From Chondrosia reniformis (lineage: Eukaryota; Porifera; Demospongiae; Chondrillida; Chondrillidae): DNA of 64,000 bases. The stretch lies in assembly GCA_947172415.1 (NCBI GenBank), contig OX359199.1, positions 212,001-276,000 on the forward strand, read 5' to 3'. Positions within the stretch are counted from its first letter, which is position 1. Every line of letters begins with the position of its first letter. A model generated the notes under the pieces. The model saw only the letters and a list, made by a program, of their open reading frames with translations, did not search any database and was not told the origin of the DNA. Both the position numbers and the translations under genes were made by a program. This document shows, piece after piece, positions 24,501 through 35,900 of the stretch.

Positions 24501-26964
24501 TTGAGACACTTAAGAAATGGAAACAGCTAAAGCAGTCAAAGGCTACCCTGAATCAATTGGCCTTGGTTTTGAAGATGTTTGCCTTTGATGTCTCAGAGAT
24601 GCTTAAGATTAACATTGGTAATGAAGGTATGTGCATTGAAGTATATACTATTAGTATATACTACTCTAAAAGAGTGATAAATAATAAATATACAGAGAGA
24701 TTGAGTACTGTATTGTCACGGGCATATGTGCACCAAAGGTATATACTAAAAAGCATGCAAAAATAACAGCAAACACTCGAATGCAACCGAAAATCCTGTC
24801 GTTGTTGATTTATGAGGTGTTAATTGATAATACATTGGATAGGGCGGCCATGTTTTTTTGACCTTCCCTACTTAGAGAGTACGACATGTATATGTACATA
24901 TATCCTATAACATGTAACTAATATAAACATGCAATTTACAACAATTTAAGAATGTAAAATATCAGTGAGATTCCTTATTCCTTGTTTGTAGTAACTAAAG
25001 GTCTTACAACTGTATCTTACATGAAAGACCAAAAGATAACATTATCTGATATCTACAAGGTTGCTCATGAACTATATAAATCTGATTGGGGAAAATTTTT
25101 TAAGGAATTGCACTTGGAGAATACCTTTGAAACAACAACAAGTGCGGATTCTATGAGTGAGCAGGGATTCGAGATAGATTTTACGAAGAGATTTTGGGCC
25201 TTGGTAGATTGGATGGAATCAAGGGATCCCAGACAAAAAGATCTCCATAATTTCCTTACTAAAATTGATAAAGGAGGTATCTTCAACAATCTCTTCAAAA
25301 CTGGTAAATATTCCTATTAGAGCTAATTACGTTATGACACACTTTGGTGTATATATATTGTAAATGTACATATGGGTATAGCAATCAATATGCAGGCATG
25401 CACGTTTTATTTACTCTGTAGAATATACTAGGAAAAATCATGATCAGCAGATAGATGATAATGATGGACCAGATGGTATGCATTCAATACCAAAACCTCA
25501 ACCTGTAGAATGTACTATGGCAAAATAAATATTGTTATGTCATAGATTCTGAAGCAATTAATGGGCAAGATATGGTTTCCCTACAAAAGCTACAGGATGT
25601 TTCTAAAGCAGTTTTTCAATTAAAGTATCAACAGTAAGCATATACCATTTGAAAACATTTAATAGATTCATATACACATAATCATATTCACACATATATA
25701 CTATATACGTAGATACTTTAGATGTATATATACTTGTTAATTTATATATACAGTCATGGAACCTCCATCCAAAGGACTCCTTGGGGATTTTAAAAGTGTC
25801 CTTTAGATGAAGGTATTCGGAGGCTTGCACGAAAAATGCTATATGCATGCAACTGTGGTGATATACATATATATAACCACATCTATTGATATAATCATTG
25901 GAGAAAGATTTAAAAAGGACTATAATATTACAATAAATATAATAAATTGTAACTGTCAATACAATTAAATAACTCTATTAATAACATCACGCTATGCAAT
26001 AAATATTATTACACTGTGTGATTCTCGAGTAACAGGAAATAACGGACAATAACAGTAATCAATGTATATGGCCAGTACATATATCACTCATCAATGTTGA
26101 ATGCATATTCATAGCTTTTAAGATCAGCTATAGATCTTGAATTGCAGTTTATATGCTTACTTTGCTAATGTAGACAAACTGGAACATGCTTCTTTGGCGT
26201 ACTAGAAGGCAAAGTGTATTTGGTAACATGCTGTAGCTATCTTTTCAAGAATGAAATGCCTTCAGAAGAAAATAATGAAAACGAGCCTGAGCATCTAAAG
26301 TCTGCTGTTTCAAATGCTGAAGTTATAATACCAAATAAAGATTCCCATAATATTGCTTTAATTTGTGATTTAAACAATGGTTTTTTACACCACGTGAGTT
26401 GATTGTATAGACTCTGTTTTCATGTACAATACTTATAGGACAATGTTTTCTCCATTTCAGTGTGGCATAATATACATTCAATGTAGAAATGACAAGCAGA
26501 AGGATCCATTCTATAGACCAATTAAGATACACGAAGGACGTGCTGTTAGCCTGGGCAGCATTTTGAGTGTTCTTCAGTTTCATGAACAAAAAATGTTTCT
26601 TAGTTACGGCCCAGTGGAACAATTGCAAGTGAAAAAAACTGAACCCAGAAGTAAGCAAAATATATGCATGTATTTACACAATAAATATATACATATACAC
26701 AATTACACAATAAATGGTCCATCTATATATGGTGTCAGCTGTATAAAGTATCATGCTGTATTTTGAATAGGTTATGGTATTAAACTTGCAATGCATTCTA
26801 TTGACACAAAGAAAAGCTCCTCGGGTGCTCCTGTACTTCTAGCTATTGAAAATGACTACTATGTAGTTGGAGTCCACAAAGGAAGAGAAGAAACAAAAAA
26901 AACTGCATTGCTCTTTAATCTTGATCATGTCAGACTACATTACCAACGTAGTGTATTACACTGA
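21562..26964 (+). CDS. Gene D: CARD-Death-Death-protease
   Basis: A complete, phase-checked 17-exon model gives 725 residues: 21562-21900 (CARD), 21971-22004, 22077-22136, 22206-22276, 22690-22765, 23123-23173, 23238-23297, 23370-23402, 23496-23561, 23783-23830, 24345-24626 (Death 1, residues 280-373), 24992-25303 (Death 2), 25422-25475, 25546-25633, 26174-26393, 26461-26650 and 26771-26964 (protease, about residues 525-725). The CARD starts MSDRQATLKLSVEQL with a typical NIKLLDHICECGDVRTFENL core. In the protease His is replaced (VTCCSYLF) and the Asp motif reads GIIYIQ, but Ser is kept (SSSGAPVLL) followed by VVGVHKG, so it should be inactive. Its middle exons lie in a block copied from the 5' end of a gene H relative. 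Probable death-fold scaffold. Confidence 0.8.
22868..23600. repeat. Copy of gene H 5' region inside gene D
   Basis: 22868-23050 matches 39632-39800 (promoter and first exon of gene H, including GGGAATCCCC and AGGAATGAGTGAAAGTACG). 23070-23600 matches 40870-41430 (linker exons), with the H sequence between them deleted. The first ATG of the H type is thus embedded in an intron of gene D and could work as an internal promoter. Confidence 0.85.
22933..22942. promoter_or_regulatory. NF-kappaB-like site (GGGAATCCCC), copy inside gene D
   Basis: The palindromic context CTAGGGAATCCCCTAG contains a perfect match to GGGRNNYYCC and lies about 100 bp before the embedded H-type start. Function is inferred from the motif and from its conservation in the H promoter. 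Confidence 0.4.
23640..23715 (-). mobile_element. tRNA-derived SINE relic
   Basis: On the minus strand the sequence contains a pol III A-box-like stretch (TCAGAGCATTGGTGG) and, about 30 bases on, a good B box within GAGTTCGATTCCCAGCA. The arms do not form a sound cloverleaf, so a SINE head or tRNA pseudogene is more likely than a functional tRNA. It lies in an intron of gene D. Confidence 0.55.
24790..24885. repeat. Diverged intronic repeat shared with gene FG
   Basis: GTTGATTTATGAGGTG…AGGGCGGCCATGTTTTT…CTTAGAGAGTAC matches 38792-38870 at moderate similarity. Both copies lie in introns of family members (D and FG). No coding sense. Confidence 0.6.
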
Positions 26965-27517
26965 ATGGATGCATGTTAGAATATTCTAATTAGTCTTATA
27001 GTGATTTAACAGTTACATGTAGTCTGTTTAAAATTACATCTTCCTGGTTGATATACTATTGAAATTAATGTACAGTGATCATGAAATATAAAGAAAGTAA
27101 GTCTTGCCTATATCCTTCGAATGGGTGCAATTAGTGGCTTCTTCATACCGCTTATGATGATCTCTACCTGGAATTTGCTGCAAAAAAGTACATGCATGGG
27201 GCCAGTGCCACATCCTTGTGATGTCACAAGGTTTACAAACCTTCAACACTCCTTATATACATGCAGACATGACATCAAGCTTTGCCTATATATTCTGTAA
27301 TAAATTTAAAAGCCTCCTGTTAGGGAACTTTAAATATATGCAATATATGTCAATTATCAACATTATTATTAAACTGAAACCACTGAAACTGCAAACTGTC
27401 GATGTCGTGATTGTCATATATACAGTAAAAGTGTACCTCCGAATTGTGGTCACAGGCCCCGCAAAAATCGATGCATTAAGGCGTTAATTGAGTTACTTCG
27501 TCAATTACACGAATATA
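26965..27517. other. Spacer between genes D and E
   Basis: No gene is evident. The sequence is AT-rich with one slightly GC-richer patch at 27120-27240 (GCTTATGATGATCTCTACC) that I could not assign. The last 70 bases before gene E match the proximal promoter of gene D. Confidence 0.5.
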
Positions 27518-27590
27518 TATATATTAGATCATGTGATCGATGCGTTCCCATACATATATGCATTTGTCCTTATTTGGTTCAGGGAACAAG

Positions 27591-28592
27591 ATGAGCGATC
27601 GGCAAGCGACTTTAAAGTTGAGTGTCGAACAGTTGAGGGAAAAATTGAAAAAGCATGATTTGAGAGACTATCTGAAAAAGAATCTATATGTAAAAGGAAT
27701 CTGTGACAGCCTGTGGTCGGCCCAAGTGATCAATGATAGGACAAAGAGTTTGATATCCCAAGAGCCTGCAAAGGAGGATTGCAATATTAAACTCCTGGAT
27801 TATGTTAATGACTGCGGAGACGTGCGCACGTTTGAAAACTTTTTAGAAGTTTTAAGAAGATCTTCTAAGGATATTCCTATTCATGGTAAAGTAGTTCAGA
27901 AGTTGGAGAGAGAATTTGAGGTTGATGTAAGCCCTTTAATAACTACATATGTACAATTAAAATGTTTATTTCTGACTCTCTTGAAACACTATGTAGAAAA
28001 GCAAATCCTGTGAAGAATTAGCTCGCAAAGGTATATTATACCATGCTGATAGTAGAGACTATATACTTACATCTATCTAATATGAATCAGTTGATGGAGG
28101 TTGGAAGTGTATATACTACAATTTTTATTGATATAAAAAAGTGATCATATACATATGCCAACTTGTATTGAGCCAAGTGTACAATATATATGGGCTATAC
28201 TTTGCGTACTGTACTAGTACATGTTTAGTAGTGCAAGCCGAATATTATCAATAAGGAATATTCGTATCCGCATAGCCTGCTCTAGCGTCACAGATTGACG
28301 TTAATAAATCCCCGTAAACGACCAAAAAAGATGACTGTCTTTCCCGTAACGGATCATGTGTTTGATAGATGAGTTGGACTACTATATTGACACCTACAGA
28401 GGATCCTCAGGGTCCCCAGTGATACTGGTTGATGCAGGACCTAACCCCACTACTGTGACAGATAAAGATGGGAAAGAGAGAAGAATAGCTGAACAAGGAT
28501 ATTGCATCATCGTTGGAGTACATAGGATGCCTGGCTACAAAGAAGAATATAATACTGGAATGATATTTAAAGCTCTTATTGATAAACTATAG
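27591..28592 (+). CDS. Gene E: chimeric CARD fused to protease C-lobe
   Basis: Exons 27591-27926 (CARD, a close copy of gene D exon 1), 27997-28030 and 28369-28592 (a near-identical copy of the last exon of gene C) join in phase to give about 197 residues. The C-lobe keeps GSSGSP with the catalytic-type Ser but has no N-lobe, so His and Asp are absent and activity is impossible in cis. The promoter of D is copied too (GGGAACAAG before the ATG), so it may be expressed. It could be a pseudogene or a CARD-only regulator; the open frames are intact. Confidence 0.6.
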
Positions 28593-28680
28593 AAACTGTA
28601 TATTTAGTGACTAATATATATATGCAGGACATATGTAGGACATGCATAGTGTATAATTGGATCCGATGCAAGTATATATG

Positions 28681-28895
28681 TACAATATAAGTTACAATAT
28701 ACTAAGGTAATCTAATATAAATAAATAAATAAATAATATATATATATGTACAATATAAGTTACAATATACTAAGGTAATCTAATATAAATAAATAAATAA
28801 ATAATATATATATATGTACAATATAAGTTACAATATACTAAGGTAATCTAATATAAATAAATAAATAAATAATATATATATATGTACAATATAAG
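28681..28895. repeat. 68-bp minisatellite, three copies plus partial fourth
   Basis: Units start TACAATATAAGTTACAATAT at 28681, 28749, 28817 and 28885, an exact 68-bp period with almost no divergence. Each contains an (AAAT)n core. It sits just after gene E and is absent after gene C, whose downstream sequence is otherwise the same up to that point. Confidence 0.95.
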
Positions 28896-29640
28896 GGGCA
28901 GAGGGATTACGGGGTATATGTATGTCACATTTCATCAAGAATCAATATATACTGTTTGCATGACAGATATAGTATTGATGACATTGGTTTAATAAAGGGA
29001 TTTCCCCTTCAAAACACCATGTGACATATTTCCTTAATAGCTTCAAATTGATTATTAATAGCTAGAAAAAAGATTTGTGTTGTGTGTTTCTCATTCTCCA
29101 ACTTTGAAATCTATCTATCTATATAATATGTATAATAATGCATGCATGGAGCGTATATGCATGACTGTGAATATATACGGGGGTACAATTTAAGTATATG
29201 TTCACATGTATTATACATACACCTACATGGTGGATTGTTTTTCTGCAAACCCACCAGAATTATTAAAAAAGGTTCCTGACAGCTTATGATCCCTTCAATA
29301 ACTGTCAGGAAATTTCTTTCACATTTTACACTTATGGAGAGGAGCGAAAAATCAAAAGTAAGTGTCCCTGCTTATGTAAATGTAGACACGTATACGCTGA
29401 TCGATCATTCTTAACACATGCAGGTTCCGCGAGAAGAGCGCCCAGTATCTACTCATTTTAAACTTCAACTTTCGCCGACCCTGGCAGGTTCGTGCTATTT
29501 ATATAATTGGGTGAATAAGTACATACGCCTCGCATGCGTGTCCATTTCTATCGATTATAGAAATAGTGCGTCATAAAAGCGATACAAAAAGTATGTAGAA
29601 ATATCTTTGCATTTTCACGCATAAACACATCTGTCGTATA
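28896..29640. other. Spacer before gene FG
   Basis: No gene is evident. A segment at 29525-29595 (ACGCCTCGCATGCGTGTCC…AAATAGTGCGTCA) resembles 4606-4670 downstream of gene A. At 29640 the conserved upstream flank of the ZU5 copies begins. Confidence 0.5.
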
Positions 29641-29993
29641 CTAATCCAAACTATTCGGCACATTTAGTTGCGATGGGTAACTGAAGTGTCACATATACTA
29701 GACTAAGTCAACCTAGTGTGATTGGTGTGCAGTGAACAAGAAATGAGTCTTGCTCAGAAATCCCTAAAAGCTGAAAGTAAGATCAAATCAATAGATAGAT
29801 CTCTACTGTGCGTTTTTTACCTTAATGTTCACCTGTATGGCGGGACACTTTAATATCTGACGGTCGATTAATAATATTTTGGAAATATCGATTTTATTGA
29901 TATCTGTTAGAAGTATTTTCTAAACCAGTTGTTTAAGGATGAATTTAAAAATGGAAAAAAAAAACAAAATTTAAATAATAATTATGGCCATCA

Positions 29994-32900
29994 TGGAAGA
30001 AGGTAATTAATATAATGTAGAAAGGACATCCTAATTTATGACCTACATGTTTTGATTTAATAGTAAGTGCTACCGGTATATATACGTACCATCTCAATGC
30101 ACTTATATAAGATCTAAACTATATATAGTATATCCTTAATATGTCCAAACTGTAATATTTGTTTTTTGTAACATTTGTAACTCTCATGATCAGACACTAC
30201 TTTATTTTCTGCATATATATACAACTTCACATTTATGTACCCTCACACTTGTTTAAACTATTAATTAGTTTACAATAAAAATGATTAAATAAAGTTTCAA
30301 TTCCTAAAAAAATCTACTCCAATAACTTTTTAGCACATGATCATGAACTTCAGCTGAAGGATCTTTGTTGGCTCCCCCTTGGAATCAACAACATTCAGGT
30401 TAATACTATTATGGGTGGTACCTATAACCTGGAACAGATAGAAAGTGGTGGGGCTATCCAGGAGCTTGATCACTGTTGGATCAGAGTACACCCTCATGAT
30501 CAGCTTGGTAGCTCAGACAGTGCCCAGATAAACGTTCGATATGGTTTTGTAGTCACTGGACCATTTATTTTGCCCGACGGTTACAAGTTAGTCAGTCCAG
30601 TGGTGTACCTTGACTTGAATATGGATGTGGTGTCGAAGCCACTGGACCTGCACATTCCAACTTGGAGCAGTGATCCTACGAGTGTTAGGTACATCAAAGC
30701 TCCTCATGTACCTAATACTGAGGGAAAGTACATCTTTCAACTGCTGAGTTCAGATGAAAACTCAGAAACTGTCAAGGTATTCCACTTATGCTTAATTGCT
30801 AAAGTGGTGAAGATGAAGATTCCTGAAAATTACTATCTATCTTGGTGGGAAAAGCAGGAACTTGATGGTGCCACTTACATGTATCGTGTTGTTGTCACAC
30901 ATGCAGTTGGACTGTGGCTTAAGGTATGTATAATGGCATATCAGATTAACCATATAGAATTCATATTTACAAGTCTATACATGTGATGTGTAGATCCTCA
31001 AAGAAACGTGGAAGCAAGAGGGTTGGAAAAGAGATTCTAATATTAAACCTGAGGAGGTTCATTTTGAATCCGCCATAACAGTACAGCTACCAGAGTGCAC
31101 TGCATCAATATTTGGCCAGGTACTGTAATATGTACACTCTTGTACAGACCTCAGTGGTTATAGATATTCTTATCCCTTGAGCGTGACAAATTATATAGCC
31201 ATGCATTTAAATATTTGACAGTTATTTAGCTATCTTTACCATGCAGTGGTATACAGCAGGGAACCTTCAAGGACCATATCAAGTTACACAAGAGGCAATA
31301 GCCACATTGGATATTGCCTCTTCTGCTATAGCCTCACACTGCTGTATGTAATGTAATGGTGGTTACTCCACTGTAACGATGACTAATGACTCCCCAATGA
31401 CTACAATAAAACCACAATTGGCACGAAAGATATATCCTAGAGCCTTGCCATTTAAGATCTACACCTCATACTCTCAACAGAGAGTAAAGCTTTTAACTTT
31501 CCCAAGCCTATAATTGTCCACCTATTCTGTTCAATCCATTCACCAGATTTAATCACCCCCCCCCCCAAAAAATCCATGTAACATTTATTAAATTTTATTG
31601 CTAAATTACAATTTTAATATTTTGCAAGCACATATGCATCCCATCCATGTTAATTATTAATTATATTTATAACAGACCCCCACGTACCCTCCCTGATTTA
31701 TTTCACCTGTTAATAATCACACACATTGTGCAACACACACTTTTTTTCCAATTTGCACTAATTTCCTGCCAATTTTCGCATTACTTTCCTCATCTCTCTC
31801 CTGCTGTATTAATCCACTGATGAAGACAGCTGAATAGTTATTGCACCATAGTTTTAAAACATGGTTGGTATCATACTTATATGTATACAGAATATAATAT
31901 GTACGTACAATCTGTTTTCATATTCATATCAATTTTTATTAATATACTTTATATATAAATGTAGAGAAGATTCATAACTAAGACATCAGTTGACTATGAA
32001 GTTGATGACGCAGACCTTGAGTACAAAGTCGAAGAACATGTCTACCCCCCTTTCATAGTCATTCGCAGTCCGATACTTAATAGGAGAATTGAGTCAACAT
32101 GTAAAGTTGTTGAAGTTGATAAAAATGATCATCCCTTGGCAAAATACAACTTTATAACATCAGAAAGTTAGTTCACAGTATGCGTAACATCTATATACGT
32201 ATGTATACATACTCATCTTAGAGATGATATGATGTGCCACGTATACGTAGTTATTAGTGACAATAAAATGTATTAGATATATAGAAAGACATTTTCATAG
32301 CTTTACCAGTCAAAATTACATTTTAGATGATAAGGATTTCTTCTAATTGTACCAAACTCTTATCTTTGAAATGGTTCATCTTTAGTCTTTTGAGCATCTA
32401 TATAGAGATGCAGTTGGCCCCTAGGGTCAAAACCTCTGAATCTCTATACAATGAAAATTGCGCTGGGGCGAGAAAATAGGGTAAAATAGCCAAAAATGTA
32501 AATGCAACTCCACACAATGACAGTGAAATAAGTGTAAAGGCAGCAAATAAGTATATAAAGGAAAGTAGGACATAGACAAATGCTTCCTACAGCTGTTTTT
32601 CCATACATTTAATTTTTTCCCCTGATATATATGTTTATATGTATGGTGTTGTACCTTTAATATGGCCTCTTAACGCCTCTTTCTTCTCATATACAGTACA
32701 TAACTGTGTAATTCTGAATTGATTACTATTAAAAATTGGGAGTCTGTATGGCTTTCTCCAAGCGGTTGGCAAATGCTCCCCAGAAAGCCCCACATGTAGC
32801 TAAAGTAGATAAATTATTTATTTATATAGGTTGAAGTTGAATTCAAAAGGTTTTATATAGATATCATCATTTCAATTTAACAGGGGTCGATACAGTATGT

Positions 32901-35900
32901 GTAATACAATGGAATAATAAACTTAAATTGAATGTATTGCAATTGTGCCTTACACTGAGCAAATCAGTTTTTGTTAAACCTGTAGCTCCTGAACTTGATG
33001 AGTTAAGATTAATTGAAGAGATGAAGCAACGCTTGCCCGAGGTTCTTACACATTCACCAGGTTTGCAGCTACACAAAACTTTTGTATGTAATTTTTGTGT
33101 GTGCAAAGATATATAAAAGATTGGACATAACTTAAATATATATATATTACATCAGCCTCTCTAATTTGCTGCCTGCCTTGCTAATCTATTAGTATACCTT
33201 TCCATGGCTACTAACTTGATTTTCCAAACCATCATTGTCTATATTTTGCACTATATACAGGGAATAGTGACCAAGGATCAGGGGATGACGACTGTCAGGA
33301 GTTTGACTTTTACAGTTAAAGTACTGGAAATCTGCAACATGTGGTTCTTAATTGAAACCCCTTTAAAGATGAGATTAATTATGTAGCCTACATATATGTT
33401 TATTACCTACAAAATGTAATAGGTGTGAAAATGTAATGGGGAGACCATGTGGTCACGACTTTCATCTGTAAGCTATTGTGTTATGCACAATGTGATGATC
33501 TCCTGGACCAGTCTTTAATGGTAGTAGGAATGACAACTGTCTACGTATATATAATCCTATATATGTGTGCAGGATCAGTCAACAAAATGGAGTTGATACA
33601 TAATATTGTTTCAGAACATCACTTCATCACTTCCTGCATGCATCATCTTAATAGAGACTGGTAACTCAGTCTACTCACACATACGATTGAGTATTAAGCC
33701 TTCACCCTCACAAATTGCAAAACTTATTGCTGTTCATACACACATAAATGCTTGTTAAATCAATCATTATATACATATATAAATATCTTGGTTGCATTTT
33801 ATACATCTGTTGTATGCATGGGCACTATAATAATAATAATAATAATAATAATAGATAAGTATTATTGAGCTAAAGTTACACATGTCTTGCAACCTAGCTC
33901 TACTGCACCTTTTCCAGTAATGTTATGTTTCACTTTTAACAGTTACCATCCTCTCCCTAAGCTAACATTTTGCATTTACAGACATCTATAAAGCATGCAA
34001 CACGTTTCCATATACAGACTGCAAAGAGAGAAAACTAACAAATATAATAATTTCTTGATTCGAAGAGTTAAGGGTTGGGAAAAAATTAAATTCTGGTAAT
34101 GGTGTAAAAACAATATCCGCTTATATTGGGTTTCCCCTAGAAAGACCATTGAATATTCAAAGCGGAAGCACCCAATTCGTCCGAAGTCTGAATAATATAT
34201 ATACCTAAATCAGACCTTTAGTTGGTATATCACATACCGAATCAAATGTAAAACGGATTCTTCAGATGTACAAACGGTATATCAAACTCAGGATCAACTA
34301 ATCAACTAATATGGTCCAATGAATCCAGAATGAGCCTAGGTATGAACAAATGAGAGTGGATTAAATTACATCTTGCCTTCGTGTAGATCGGTAATGCACC
34401 CTCCTTCTTTAGAACGTGATCTAAGTAGTGAGAAGAACAAGACGCCCACAAAGACTCAAACGGTAAAGTTGTGTCACGTAGTATATAACATAGCTTATAA
34501 TTGGCTACAGGCGCCTCCAACTTAAATGAGCTAGATTAAAGCGACTAACAATTGGTAGCAAACAAAATTCTTCCAAACTGCCCCAAACGTCCACTAGAAA
34601 TGTCTGTATATTAAACAAGTGCTCACGGGTGTGGATGTGATCTTTAACCCCTTAATAGAATAAGGATTTCTTCTATTTGCGTCAAACTTATCTTTCGAAA
34701 AATGAACCTTTCAAAATATCTTTAACCGACATATACATCGGATGATCTAGTTTCTCAGAACTAATTAAACTACATCATCTGATGAAAGGACGCCGTATAG
34801 ACAATCGCATCACAGGACTGCCGGTCCAGACTAGGTTCTCCAAGTGTTTTCAGAGTACGGATTTACTCATGTTAGTAGTTCATAATCACGGTAGCAACTG
34901 TATCTAGATACATAGCTTCTCATATATGTAGGACAAACTGTCCAAAACTTTCAGCAAATGTCTCGTGTAGTTACTCAGTTGTGGTTGATATCTCATTTTT
35001 AAGACAACTACTGTAGTAAATAGTCTTTAGAGGAAGTTTAATATAATCACATAAAGACCAATAATGGATGATCACGCAATGTCATGTATAGACATGTGGT
35101 CCTATACCCTGGATTGTATATATAGTATTTATGAGTACGCAAATGTATCCTCTGATATAGATCTATCAGCCTACTTCTAACTATGTTGTCTCAAGTGATG
35201 CAGAAGTCATTAAGGGTGGCCATAACCACATTTCTGCACGTAAGTAAACATGTGAGTACATATAACATTATAACATTATTATGTCTACTAATTAGTAGAC
35301 CATTGGTTTTCATACATGTAAAGGATTTGTACACTTGATGTAGATAGCGTTTTGAATCATATGATATATTCTCTGCCATTTTATCATCTTGTATTAGCTA
35401 TGGCCATAGGAATGCAGAGAACACCTGATGATAGTAGTAAGGCTGATACACCAAAAAAAGGCAGAACTGACCGTAAGTGACACTAAGAAAGCTTTTAATT
35501 ATTTATTCTAAAGTAACCTTTTTCGTCCTATAGCTGGTGGTACCTCATCAGAAGGATTTCAGTTTCGGACAATGGCCAGAAAGATTCATAGTACTTCGTC
35601 TGGTGAAATTGACTCTAGAGATACACAAAGTAATTAACAATATTAACATTCAAAGACCCAGATGGAGTGCATTTTATGATGCCCACCAATACAGTGTAGT
35701 TAATAGAATTTGCAATGTTTAATAAGTTGTTTTAGTGGTACATATGCATTAATGTATTGTGTTACTGTATTTACAGACACTTCAATGATGATAGAAGATA
35801 AATTCCTGCATGCGATTGCAGATGAAGTAGAAGTGAAAGCAATATGTGTCAAGTTGGCAAGAACATTAGGTGTACCTGACACTGATATCGACGACATTGT

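Noticed and set aside
28681-28895. CRISPR-like repeat array
   Set aside because: The 68-bp units are contiguous without unique spacers and lie in a eukaryotic spacer; it is a minisatellite.
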